NCBI GenBank assembly: GCA_963971305.1
Contig: OZ020317.1
Span: forward strand, 14,712,001-14,776,000
Source of the DNA: Arcuatula senhousia
Lineage: Eukaryota; Mollusca; Bivalvia; Mytilida; Mytilidae
DNA: 64,000 nucleotides
Reading direction: 5' to 3'
Position numbers and translations under genes: made by a program. How positions within the stretch are numbered: position 1 is the first letter of the stretch; each line of letters opens with the position of its first letter. Shown piece after piece: positions 44,398 to 55,600 of this stretch. The notes under the pieces are model-generated. The model did not search any database, was not told where the DNA came from, and saw nothing but the letters and a program-made list of their open reading frames with translations.

Positions 44398-44719
44398 TAT
44401 TTCAACAAAGGTGTGCCCGTTACTGTTTAAACGTGAGAGCAGAGTGCCCCATACAATTTAAACGCAAGGGCAAGTGATCCTGATGGCCTATTTCAACCTT
44501 GGATGGGATCCTGTCAGGCTGTCTAGATGTAGGACTGGCGTGTCAAAATACCTGTCCCGATGTGGTTTAGAAATCCGGTTGGAAAACCAAAGGGCTGTGG
44601 TACTTCAGTTGTTTGAGGTTGTGTCCAATGCTGGAACGATCCTCCTCCTGAGAAGTGATGACCCTTTTGTGTCCTGCTGGAAAGTTTTGGCTAAGACCGG
44701 CGATCTGTCACTTTTTCAC
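44398..44719 (-). other. BEL/Pao 5' leader
   Basis: 322 bases between the 5' LTR and the polyprotein ATG (44395-44397). The first bases inside the LTR read GTGAAAAAGTGACAGATCGCC on the minus strand (first 20 shown are typical leader); no clear tRNA-complementary primer site starting TGG is visible at the LTR edge. Confidence 0.6.
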
Positions 44720-45351
44720 TGTACCGACTTATGATCGGCAAGTGTAACCAGTTATGGGCGTGTAAAGAACGAGAACCAGCAGGTGTAATGTGTCTTTAAT
44801 CCCAATAACATATGGTGAAAAACTGAAAGAAACAAATAACAATAATAAGTACAAAATACACAAATACACGAATTATCTGAAAGAATTAAAGTCAATATAG
44901 CGATAAACAATGAAAGGTTATTGCCGATTAATTAATATAAACCAGTTAAATAAGCAGGCCCAGCCGGGAAATGTTCAAATATGACGGTATCGTGAATCGG
45001 AATTTGTCACAGTCGAAATATCAAAAATATAAACGTTAATTCACAAGAAAAACAGATAATTTGTTGAATCGAGTCACTATTAATATGTTTCCATAGATAT
45101 TTTGTGGATATTCGCCAAACTTACGTGGTGGTATGCCGCGAATCGTGTCCAAATTAATTCCTTGCAGGATATAAAAATGGCTACCTATTTACTACCTGTA
45201 TGTGTAATTCTAGTACTCGACAGTACAGTACGCACGTCGATCGCTTGACCCAAGACTGGTTTCGGCACAGGTAGCGGCGATTTAAATTTAATCACGATAA
45301 GGAAGTTTAAATCTATATTTAAAAATAAACAATGAAAGTTGTGACAGTACA
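44720..45351 (-). repeat. 5' LTR of BEL/Pao element
   Basis: Same length and apparently the same sequence as the LTR at 38597-39228, indicating a recent insertion. On the minus strand TTTTTATATCC is a candidate TATA element. The LTR starts TG and ends CA. Confidence 0.95.
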
Positions 45352-45434
45352 TCAAAATATAGTGGAAGTAAGAAAGAATAATTATTTCTGATGGTGCCGG
45401 CAGGCGAGACATACTTTAGTGTTAACTCTTGTTA

Positions 45435-46650
45435 TAAAATATGCATTCAGATTATAATGGATGCCTTTTTACTATCAACAGCGTTAATAAGTAAATCAAT
45501 TGCTTATCGACTGATTCTAAGCAGATATGCTTGATTGTTATAGACAACACCTATTGATGTGTTTAATAAAATTTCAAGCTTTTACTGTAACAACCACGAC
45601 AACGTTTTGATACAAAATTTTGTAATAAAACAATTAAGATCAGAGCAACCATCGAGTCTTCATTGATTGATATCTTCTTTACAAATTTAAAATGCTGGCG
45701 ATAGAAAACAGGGGTGGATATCGCGGATGGGTTTTTTTTTGTCGGAACAAAGTGGTTAGAAAATTAGTAAAATAATTATTGCATGACCAGAGTGGATCCC
45801 CGTCCTCTTAGCCAATCAGTATCCCCCTTTTCCACAAGGTGGCATTTGAAAATTAAAGTAAATTATTGAAGCATGGCCAGATTGGATCCCTGTCCTCTTA
45901 GCCAACAAGTATCACCCCTTTTCCACAAGATGGCATTTGAAAATAGGTAAATTATCGAAGGATGGCCAGAGTTGGTCCCCGGCCTCTTAGCCAATCAGTA
46001 TCCCCTATTCCACAAGGTGGCATTTGAAAATAAGTTATTATCATCGAAGCATGACCAGAGCACTGGACCAGAGTGGTTAGCCATTCTGACAGTAACCCCC
46101 CCCCCCTTTTCCACAAGATTAGTGAACATAAACAAATTAAAGTACTTTTGCAATGATGTTTTCTTTTATCGATGAAAATAACAAACTTTTCTTAAGAGCT
46201 GTGTATATTACTTAGCAACGTTACTAATTATATATCTAACAGAACACACAGAAATGTAAAAATATCACTAGCAGAAATACTTCAGAGGTGCGATTAGCAC
46301 GGCTGTATATTGTTTTGCTTTGACTTTATCATCGATAGACTAAAAACCTGTTTGTCTTTTGATAGATAGAAAGTAGACAGATTTTGAAAGTTTTGAAGAA
46401 GCAAATGGACGATAGACAAATTGAGTTGACTTATGATGAAACGGGTCCACTGAAAGCAGTTGAATGCATCGCTTTTGAATGAGAACACGTCAATTATAAT
46501 TGATGACAGAAAGTGCATTTTCATCAGGAATAACGATTTTGGGAGTATTTAAAGTCTGGAAACGGTAGAATTACATCATGGAATAAGTATAAACCTCATT
46601 TTATTCTCATGGAGTAAATGAACATTGTGGCTCTTTGCATCTTATAAAAG
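45435..46650. repeat. 90-bp tandem repeats and upstream flank of first GPCR
   Basis: Four units with GCATGACCAGAGTGGATCC, CCTCTTAGCCAATCAGTATC and CCACAAGGTGGCATTTGAAA start at about 45781, 45871, 45960 and 46049 (period near 90). The rest is AT-rich; TATAAAAG stands directly before the GPCR start but is too close to serve as its TATA box. Confidence 0.7.
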
Positions 46651-48003
46651 ATGGATAATACATCTTTCAGTGCGGTCTCCAATGCATCTAATATTTCATC
46701 AACGAAAACTTTGGAGGAACTTAATTCTGAAGAATCGTTCAGGCGACTTCCGGTTATCGTTTTCATATCGATAATGATTTTTATCGGAACGATCGGAAAC
46801 AGTCACGTGATCTACATTTATTATCGATTTTTCAATCGATCGACTTATCGGAACTTTGTATTATCGTTAGCGACAATCGATATCATAAGTTGTGTTGTGT
46901 CGATGCCTTTTGAAATCTACGACGAGTTGTATCCCTATTTGTTCCATGCAAAGATCGCATGCAAAATCTTTCGTTTCATTAATGTTACCCTTGCCATCGG
47001 AACTGGCTTTATGCTCGTGGTGATATCATCTGAACGATATCGAAGAATTTGCAAACCCTTCGGGAACCAGTTGACCGAAAGACAATCGTTGATTGCTCTT
47101 CTTATAGTAATTGGAACGGCTTCCGGTGTTTCGCTACCGTGCCTCTACATTTACGGCACAAAATCAATACACATTCGGAACTATGACGGTTTTGGTTCGG
47201 AGTGTACATGGGGAGACCATTTAGAGGGGAGTGCCGTTGGATATATATTCTATGGAGCCATTTTGCTCATTATTCTAGGTTGTATGATTTCATTGATAGT
47301 TCTTTATAGTCTAGTTGGGAAACACATATGGAACCACGCTCGATCTATGAAATCAAATGCTAAAAAGAAATATCAAATAAAAGAGGCGGTAAAACTCGAG
47401 AGGATTGAAGAAGAAACTCCCGAGGATGTTCGAAGAGCTAGAGATTCGTTTCGTATGGGCAAGCGTAAGAGCAGCGGAAACGGGGTTCCACACGAAGCGG
47501 TGAATATATCTCCGGACAAAACTTGTGATAATACAAAGCATTCCGCTGGTTCTCCATGCAAAAAATCTAGAAAAACTTCACCTTTAGTTTCACCAGTGAA
47601 GTCAAAATCAAAACATATTAACAAACAATCAAAACCATTTGAAGTTAAAGCCCTACAAACTGCGTTCAGAAATGTTACCGGACGTAAAGCCGGTGTGAAC
47701 CCCTTGTTACCGCAACCGGAGAAAAACGTCCCCGAACGTGAAAAAAGAATCACAATAGTTTTATTTACAATTACTGTGCTATTTATAGTAAGTTTCCTCC
47801 CGTACATCGTTATTCTCATTCTGTACAGTACGAACGAAGCTTACGAAGAAAGCATGTCGGGAACGCAACATATCGTTTATTTGATTGGCCTAAGGCTGTA
47901 CTTGCTTAACAATGTGTCCAATCCGTTTCTCTATTCCAGTTTTGATTCAAAGTTTAGACAACATTTGACAGATATTTATTCATTTATAAATGCTCTGATG
48001 TAA
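46651..48003 (+). CDS. Class A (rhodopsin-like) GPCR, single-exon, orphan
   Basis: 450 residues with a short N-terminus carrying NxS/T sites. Seven membrane segments are predicted at about 33-57, 67-90, 104-127, 147-168, 196-222, 366-393 and 408-432. Family marks: GN50 in TM1, LATID (D77) in TM2, C104 and C185 for the extracellular disulfide, ERY at 128-130 in place of DRY, FLPY in TM6 and NPFLY at 424-428 as NPxxY. The third intracellular loop is long (about 140 residues) and rich in Lys and Ser. The ligand is unknown; a peptide receptor-like lineage is plausible but not shown. A paralogue, with strongly similar N-terminal and TM segments (RRLPV, ESF/EAIRRLP, RICKP-GNQ), lies at 51460-52989 on the same strand. 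The start at 46651 gives the shared MDNT. Confidence 0.9.
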   Translation: MDNTSFSAVSNASNISSTKTLEELNSEESFRRLPVIVFISIMIFIGTIGNSHVIYIYYRFFNRSTYRNFVLSLATIDIISCVVSMPFEIYDELYPYLFHAKIACKIFRFINVTLAIGTGFMLVVISSERYRRICKPFGNQLTERQSLIALLIVIGTASGVSLPCLYIYGTKSIHIRNYDGFGSECTWGDHLEGSAVGYIFYGAILLIILGCMISLIVLYSLVGKHIWNHARSMKSNAKKKYQIKEAVKLERIEEETPEDVRRARDSFRMGKRKSSGNGVPHEAVNISPDKTCDNTKHSAGSPCKKSRKTSPLVSPVKSKSKHINKQSKPFEVKALQTAFRNVTGRKAGVNPLLPQPEKNVPEREKRITIVLFTITVLFIVSFLPYIVILILYSTNEAYEESMSGTQHIVYLIGLRLYLLNNVSNPFLYSSFDSKFRQHLTDIYSFINALM

Positions 48004-51000
48004 ATATTCATTGCCCTATATTCTTAGGGTATATAGGAATCACCCTGTCTGTCTGTCTGTCTTTCCGTCTGTGAAGCGCAGCTCCTCCTTAAGTAAATAA
48101 CCGCTTGGTGTGTTCTTTTTCAAGGAATTAATTATATGGATTGTGCACTCGAAATTACATTGCTATAAAATACAAAAACGGGTATGAAAACGGTTAATTT
48201 GGTTTCAAATAAGATAAATTGAACTCAAGTTTTGTTTCCAGTATACATTTCAATATGAAGCGGGGGTATCCTTTGTGAGCTCGCCTACGGTATTTCTAGT
48301 TACAACATAGTGTTTATTCACATTAATCATTCCTGTATGACCAGTGTTGTTGATGTTTGTAGATGTTGTAGTATTAAGAATGAATGTTTGAATGTGGCTT
48401 TAAAGTTTAAGCGCTGGCCAATGCAACTTTGAACTCCATGTACTCAGCTTTATATAAAATGAGTTGATTGTTTAATCTTTTATTATTTTCTTGCAACGTA
48501 AGACAATCGGCAAAACTAATAATGCAAGTCGTGTTCGCTTTTCCAAATGTTTTATCACTTTGAAATTAGCCCACAACCTGTTTTTATGCCCCTTCTACGA
48601 AAGTAGAGGGCTTATACTAAATAGTGATTGGGTACGTTCGTCAGTCAGTCCAAGATGTTGCGACGTGTTGCAATATGTCTTTTGCAGTATGTCATCCTTT
48701 TATCTTCTTTTTTATTTGACTTAGTTATAAGAGTGAGCAAACTAAAGCTGTTAATTACAAATAAATATCAATATCCCCGATGCTTGAAATTGGTGCCATA
48801 GGTTAATGTTATCATTTGATATTCTGTTACTGAAATTGCATACCGAAAATTGGTCGACAAGATAAAAAAAGGTACCATAATCATATTTAAGCGTCGCACT
48901 TAGTAATCACATAGTATCATCCGAGTAAGGCGAGTCTACATGATATGATTTTCAATATCATGCTATATAGTATACGATGAAAAAATTCCAAAGCAGATCA
49001 TAGTATTTTTCTCGCTCTTTTTTTTCATTAGACTGCATTTTACGAATTATCAACTTAATAGTTGTTAAAACAGCATTAACGATACCCTTGTTGCTTATAG
49101 AGGTTTGTCTTTTAATCCATGTAATCACACATTTCATTAATTTTAAAATGTCTAGGTTAATGTCATCAGTTTATATTGGATTACAGATATTGCTTCCTGG
49201 AAATTCAACGATATTTTAGGACGCACTCGCAAACACTGAGGGCGATAGGTACACATTACCAACTTTAATAGGATGATTTTTTGTAGTGTGAGAAAATCTA
49301 ATTACGCCCCCTTTTACGCACATGGGTCATATAAAAGGCGGCCAGTTTAAAGGATGAAACCGGAATACCCGCGGAGGAAACCGTCGACCTTGGTTAGGCA
49401 ACACCTACGTCGTTTTTCTAAAAAGCTATTGTATTTTATATAAAGATAATAAATACAACTTTATTAAACCAAATCAGGTCCCAAAAAGAAGGACCAAATT
49501 GTCAGGTATCGATAGAGTGGATGCCCAGTTCATCAGCTATAGACCTCTATTGTCCTTCACGTAAAATGGGGCATTGGTAAGATTTCAAGTCATGCATGTA
49601 CTACGGAGGATATGCTAACTACAACTAAGTTCCAGACAATAAATTTTGCTACGCCCGATGTGCGTTTCGTTTGTTCAAGACTCACCAGAGGCGCTCTACC
49701 CAACATATTGAAAAGCCAAACATTATACTAGTATTCAGATTATGAAGAGCATTGAATAAAAAATCTAAAACTACCGAACAGGAAAACAAAATAAGTACTA
49801 CGATCAACCTATATTTGGGATAGGTATAACCTTATTTTAAGGTTAAGACATTTTTTAAAATTTAAACGGATAATTTATTGATTTGGTGTGTTCTTCAACA
49901 CTAAAGTGTTGATTCCGAAGCGGGCTAACCTCGGGGAATTAAAACTCCACCAGCAGCGCTAACCTTCACGGGTGTTAAAAAAGTTCCAGACAATAAATTT
50001 TGTTACGCCCGACGCGCGTTTCATCTATTCAAGACTCAAGAATCACCATAACCTAAACACAAGTCTTAACCGGATCAAACAAAACTCTATTAAATAGAAT
50101 ACAATGGAATTATTTGTTTAAGTATGAGGAATTTGGTTGCTGCTGTATCCATTTCCGACAAAATAACTTGCTTTCATCGATCTTTTCTTGTCCTGAGTGA
50201 ATAAAAATACCGCTTTTGGAAATCATTGAGTTTTTAATTAATTCGTGATCATGCACATGGTAACATGTTTTTTATTAGGAAGTCGAAAACTTCTGGTAAA
50301 AACAGGAACTATCTCCTTTGTTTACAACTGATTTATTTACCAAGGTCTTGAACTGTTGTTCAATATAACATTTATTTATACAATACTTGGACAAAACAAT
50401 CTCCGGACTGTCATCAAGAACAGAAATTCAATCTGGAACAAAACTATTTACACAAAAAATGTTCATCCTGTTAAAGCCAATTTATCACGGAAAAAAATTC
50501 AAAAGATCCATTATGCAGTCTACGTGTTAGTATCCATGCAAGATTACTAATTGCCGGATAGATGACGGAAATGTTCAGACTTTAAAACAACAATTCATTG
50601 TTTTGTCTGTTTTTGGTAACAGATATGCCGATATTGGAGGGACGAAGTACGTCTAACAAAAGAAATAAAGTCGGAATGTGTCCCATGATGCCACCGCAAA
50701 GAGTCCCGAACAGGAAGTAGACTGAGTCCGATAGGTATGAAAGTCGCTAAGCACGTACAGTTTGTTTTACTAAACCAAGTCCAATCATTCTCATATACGG
50801 TTTCAGGGAAACCCTTGGCGGAAATTCGTACGGACGGACGTACGGACACGAATAAAACTTAAAGCCCCCAACATGTCGTCGTGGGGGATTAAAAAGCTTC
50901 TTAAATTCTTCTTAAATTCACAGAAAATACGAATTCAAAGATGATCTTTAACTTCGAGAGAAAACTGCGTGGAAGTGCATTCCTTTTTCCTAACCAACAT

Positions 51001-51459
51001 AAACGAGGCATAGGTACATATTAACTAACATCTACTTTGGTATTATTATTTTTTTACATTTTAATTTTAATCATCCCAGGATCTTGATGTCCCTTTCAAG
51101 TGCTCAAGCTTCCGAAAACGGGACAGTTACGGAAATTTGTAAATACGTGTAACATGTACTAAAACGGAAAGATATATTTGAAATCAAATCATTATTACAA
51201 GCCAGTATACTAGAGTAAATTATTCATAATTGTGACTCGTCTGTAAAAAATTACTTCAATAATTTATTTTATTACGTTGACTAGAAAGTTTTAAAATTAA
51301 ACATCATCGAAATATCAAGCTGCGGCGAAATTTCAAGAGTAATTTTAATCGCATTTGTTTGGGTAGTTCTGGGATTCCCATCAGTTATTATTTTTCCAGG
51401 ATAGTTGAAATTTTCCTGGCGTTCAATCCTTTTGTGACAAAACTGCATATTAGATTCAA
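48004..51459. repeat. Intergenic region between the GPCRs, repeat fragments
   Basis: Contains CTGTCTGTCTGTCTGTC near 48046, a CTACGAAAGTAGAGGGCTTA fragment near 48595, two copies of TTCCAGACAATAAATTTTG (49631 and 49984) each followed by a TACGCCCGA-type segment, and a 50595-50890 repeat ending with ACGGACGGACGTACGGACAC and CCCCCAACATG/CGTGGGGG inverted ends. No further gene is supported. Confidence 0.5.
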
Positions 51460-52989
51460 ATGGATAACACAACAGTGGAAAACTCAAACTTTTCTCTTAT
51501 GATAGACTTGGAACAGTTGAATAGAGACGAAGCTATCCGGAGACTTCCGGTTGTATTGTTCATTTTTGTTCTCATGAGTATTGGAATTTTCGGGAATATC
51601 CATGTGCTCTATATATACTATAAGAAATTTGGACATTCAACTTACCGCGTGTTTGTGTTGTCATTAGCTACGGTTGACATGGTGAGTTGTTGCATATCAA
51701 TGCCATTCGAAATAGCAGACGAACTTAACCCTTTTGATTTCAGTTCGGAAATCCCATGTAAAATTTTCCGATACATCAACACGTGCTTAGCCATGATGAC
51801 GTCAGTGATGCTGGTGGTAATCGCTTCCGAGAGGCACCGAAGGATATGCAAGCCGTACGGAAACCAAATGACTGAACAACAGTCGAAGAAAGCATTACTT
51901 GCGGTTGTTGGCTTTGCTTCCTTTGCAGCTCTACCAGCTATCTACGTTTACGGAAATAAAACGATCGAAATTAATCAGAATGGACAGACCGTCATCGGCA
52001 TGGAGTGTACATGGGCCGATTACGTCAACGCAACCGTCGGATACGCCTACTATGCCTGGGGACTTTTGATAATTCTAGTCTGTATGGTCTTGCTTGTTGC
52101 GTTGTACATCCTTGTCGGTCTGCATTTGAGGACGCATACTATCAAAATCCAATCGACAATTAAATTACGCCGAAGAAAATCAAGACGACGGCGTTCTCTG
52201 TTTGGTCGAAACAGTCTTGCAAAGAAAGGAAACAATGCCGATGGATCAAAAGATCGACTGAAGTATAGGCACTCGTCCCCGAACATTTTACACTGCAAAA
52301 AAGATAATCGAAACGTAAACGATAAGACGGAAGTTCGGAAAAGTCGACGCAAAGCAATATCTGAACAAATATCAAGCGACTCGAAGCAACAAACCCCAAA
52401 ACGGTGTCACGCGTCGCTAATTTCCGTCAAATCACTAGAAACGGGCATTTTGCTTACAAACGAACCAAAACACGTCGGATGTGGATCGAAAGTAACGATA
52501 GATACATCTTTGGATTGTAATATGATACCAAAGGTGATGCCGGACAATGAATGTACGTCGACTAAAACGGATTTAGAGACAGAAAATCGTGATGCCGAAA
52601 GGGAAGCAATCGCGAGCATAACTTCGGAAGTCATTGTCATAACGTCTCAAGACACTACCACTCACGTGCAGACCACGCGGAGGGGTGGGACCATAATGAA
52701 AAAGAACAAGACTTTCATAAGTGAGCGAGAACAACGCATTACTAAAGTTTTATTTACAATAACATTGCTGTACATTATCAGTTTCCTTCCGTATGTCATA
52801 ATCTTAATTGTTTACGCTGTTGATGATACGTATGAAAAGCGGATAGAAGCCACTGCCGCTTATCCAATCTATCTTATGGCGTTGAGGCTCTACCTGGTGA
52901 ATAATGTTGCAAATTCGATTTTATACATGTTGATTGATTTTAAATTTCGGAAATCACTTTTGGGGATTTACAAAAGAAAGATGAAATAA
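51460..52989 (+). CDS. Class A GPCR paralogue, single-exon, with ERH and NSILY motifs
   Basis: 509 residues, paralogous to the upstream receptor: both open MDNT, share (I)RRLPV, STYR-FVLSLAT-D, RRICKP-GNQ and REQRITKVLFTITLLYIISF/REKRITIVLFTI. Seven membrane segments are predicted at about 29-53, 63-86, 100-123, 143-164, 193-219, 429-453 and 466-490. Unusual positions: ERH (124-126) where DRY is usual, and NSILY (485-489) with Ser for the NPxxY Pro. C100 and C183 can form the conserved disulfide. The third loop is about 200 residues, with a basic RRRKSRRRRS cluster and many Ser/Thr. Same strand, no introns, 3.5 kb from its partner: a tandem duplication. Ligand unknown. Confidence 0.9.
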   Translation: MDNTTVENSNFSLMIDLEQLNRDEAIRRLPVVLFIFVLMSIGIFGNIHVLYIYYKKFGHSTYRVFVLSLATVDMVSCCISMPFEIADELNPFDFSSEIPCKIFRYINTCLAMMTSVMLVVIASERHRRICKPYGNQMTEQQSKKALLAVVGFASFAALPAIYVYGNKTIEINQNGQTVIGMECTWADYVNATVGYAYYAWGLLIILVCMVLLVALYILVGLHLRTHTIKIQSTIKLRRRKSRRRRSLFGRNSLAKKGNNADGSKDRLKYRHSSPNILHCKKDNRNVNDKTEVRKSRRKAISEQISSDSKQQTPKRCHASLISVKSLETGILLTNEPKHVGCGSKVTIDTSLDCNMIPKVMPDNECTSTKTDLETENRDAEREAIASITSEVIVITSQDTTTHVQTTRRGGTIMKKNKTFISEREQRITKVLFTITLLYIISFLPYVIILIVYAVDDTYEKRIEATAAYPIYLMALRLYLVNNVANSILYMLIDFKFRKSLLGIYKRKMK

Positions 52990-55600
52990 GACCTTGCTTG
53001 TTATTTTTTATGAAGTTTTGTAGTAATTTACGATATTTAACTTGAGCCAGTTTCAACAGAAACAATGGTTGGCTTATAAATGTGTCTGAGCAAACACAAT
53101 TGAGGCTATTGAAAATTGTATGCAAATGCAATTCAGTACAAACCTCCAAAGCCTTTAAGGTTATAATGTGAAATATAGAGCGATTTTGTTATCAAAATAC
53201 TTTCTATTCCAAGTTTTTTATGAGGATTTCTTCGGAATTACTAAGTAAATCTGACTGCCTGATATAAATACCTAAAACCCAGATTATAAACTATTGTAAT
53301 CCGATAGCTGGCATTTGGGCAACCCGGTCATGCCAATAGCAAATTAAAGGTATACTTTTGAACAAACGGAAGACGATGTACTAATTTCTCTACTCAGCCA
53401 GTGGAAGAACGTATTTCATCCACTCCCTAGAATCTGATGCCTGGAAAAAAGAATGTTCTGCTTGGCTGGGCATATTTCAATGTTCAACTCTTCTTTTGAA
53501 AACACTCTTTTTCAATTCAAATATTATTTTGGACATTGATAGTTATGTATGGTTTTATTTGTCATTGTTTTGTGTCTGTTTTTGTGTGATAACTATATAA
53601 TTTGATTATGTTTTGGATTGTATTTGATATATGTTATTGAAAATGTAAATCTTCATTATTAGAAATAAAGACAATCAATCAATCCAAGTAAAGATCTTTG
53701 TGAATTTCATTTCTGTCACCGCCAATTCATGGGTTAATAAGCAAATAATTCATTTGCATTAATTTACATATTGTAATATTGATATAGGTTTTCATAGTTC
53801 ATCTATTTCATTACATCATTCAGTCATTACGCATTTTCATCATTTCGTCATTCATTCATTGACTGTGTGGCGTATTATCATTTGTGACGACGGGACTGGA
53901 TTATACAATTACATAGTAGCTTTCGCGCGCTAACTGCACGGGCACTGCATGTTGTTTACTATACACCGTATAAATAAGGAATGTTATTATTATTGATTGC
54001 CACTCCATAAGAACATCGGCCGACGCAAGTCGCCGAATATTTTCAGGTATGAGAAATATACTTTTTATTACTATTTTTGATAAAAGTTATTAAAGTAAAG
54101 TTTAGCAAAGACATTTTATAAATTTGGTTTTATTTTATAAATTCATAAAGATTGTTTAAAAGCGTAAAGTTATAAGTAAAAGTTTTATAAGTATCCTTTT
54201 ACATTTTGGAAGTCGGCATAGATAATTTCAATCATTGATTATTTCAATTGATAAAACATTTTATTTAAAGTAACCCATTTTGGGATATTCATTCAAGGAA
54301 TATATAAACTTCGTCGTTATATAATGTTTCCTATTTCAGGCATTGTATGTTTCCTGAATATTGTGTAAAATGTTTAACTATATTTTCAGATAATAAATAT
54401 TTATATTCATGGACGTTGCCATTATTTAGCAGTTCCCATAGATACACATAAAATTACACTGCGACATTTCTATAAGTTTGTTTCTCATCATCTATAACTG
54501 GTGGAACGATTTTTTTTAAATATCCTTAATTTCCTACTAACTATAAAATGTAAGTAAAATGCTAATTTTGTTGTAATATCAATTTGAAACTTGTGGAAAA
54601 ATCTTCAGGAAAATTTTGCAAAGTCAAACAAAATTTTCTTGATACTTTTGACATACACATGAATAGGGGACTGGACCCCTTAATGGCTTAATCCCTGTTT
54701 TCCTTCTCTTTTGGTCTTATTTTACCTAAGCTTTTCCATGCTATTTCTCATACCCTTGACCAGTGTTTCTTGTCTTTTTGATCAAAGCTTATCTCAGCCT
54801 CCTGTCGGTATATCTGTCCCCTATTGACCCTTCATGTGTTTTTTTTTAAAGATTCACATAACATTAACCAGTATTGTTTAGGCAAAATAAAAAAAAATAT
54901 TTAGCTTCTCAGGCCCCTGCCTCATCTGTTCTGAGGCAACCTTTTTGTCCCTTTTCATTGATTTTTTATCAAATAAAAGGAAAAAACGTCATCACTTTTT
55001 GGTGGGTATTTACAATGTAAATAACTGCCTAATTCGCTTTATGGACAAAAAAAAATCAGAACCACCTGCTTCATCACTTTTTTGTTTATTTACAAAAACA
55101 GCCTCATCCATTTTACGGACAAAAAAAAATAATTTAGAAGCCTTCCTGCCTCATCTGTTTAGACAAAAATGGCATGAGAAGCTAAGACTTATTTTTGCAT
55201 GGCCTTAGCAATTTGCTATAAATAGCAAGACTAAATATTCATATTTATATTTATTTTATCATATTTGGTGTGTTATCAACACATTAAAATAATAATAGCA
55301 TCAACAATTACATCAACAGTCATACATAATAATAGATATTTATAGAACTTTTGTGTGATTTGGTATGTAGCACTACAACTTGCTGATAATCCTAATAACT
55401 AAAACTAAAATTAATGAAAGTGCTTGGACAAATGAAAATGGAATTAATTAAATGTATGTTATTTTCAAACTTTGAAAAATAAATCAATTTTTCAAATCAT
55501 AATTCTATTTTTACTGCAAAGCAGCAAGTCAAAATTTGTTCTTAAAACAGAGCTATCTAACTAAAAGCTATATAAGAGGGTGGGGAGGGGTGATGATGGT
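52990..55600. other. Intergenic, probable LINE 3' tail near 53.4-53.7 kb
   Basis: From about 53540 a T-rich tail leads to GAAATAAAGACAATCAATCA (53659-53678), the kind of 3' end seen in LINEs, but no ORF2 remnant is readable upstream. The rest is AT-rich. The 87-codon frame at 54945-55208 is Lys/Phe/Leu-rich and unrecognised; it overlaps repeated CCTGCCTCATCTGTT segments and I do not call it a gene. Confidence 0.4.

Larger units (their letters stand above)
37926..45434 (-). mobile_element. GTCTCGCCTG-family element split by a BEL/Pao insertion
   Basis: The left part starts TGTCTCGCCTGCGAAGCAG, followed by a GGC/GAC-rich run and three 174-bp units (CACCTCCATATCTCAAGAAC at 38033, 38207 and 38381). 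The right part (45352-45434) ends CAGGCGAGACATACTTTAGT plus GTTAACTCTTGTTA. Removing the retrotransposon and one copy of TCAAA restores a sequence collinear with the reverse of the intact copy at 55601-56535, so the boundaries are firm. The family carries internal tandem repeats and asymmetric ends, an architecture like that of helentron-associated (pearl-like) elements of bivalves; that last step is inference. Confidence 0.8.

Noticed and set aside
37926..45411. TGTCTCGCCTG and CAGGCGAGACA as simple terminal inverted repeats of a DNA transposon
   Set aside because: Sequence outside the GTCTCGCC end (23 bases) is shared between two copies, so that motif is not the true left terminus.
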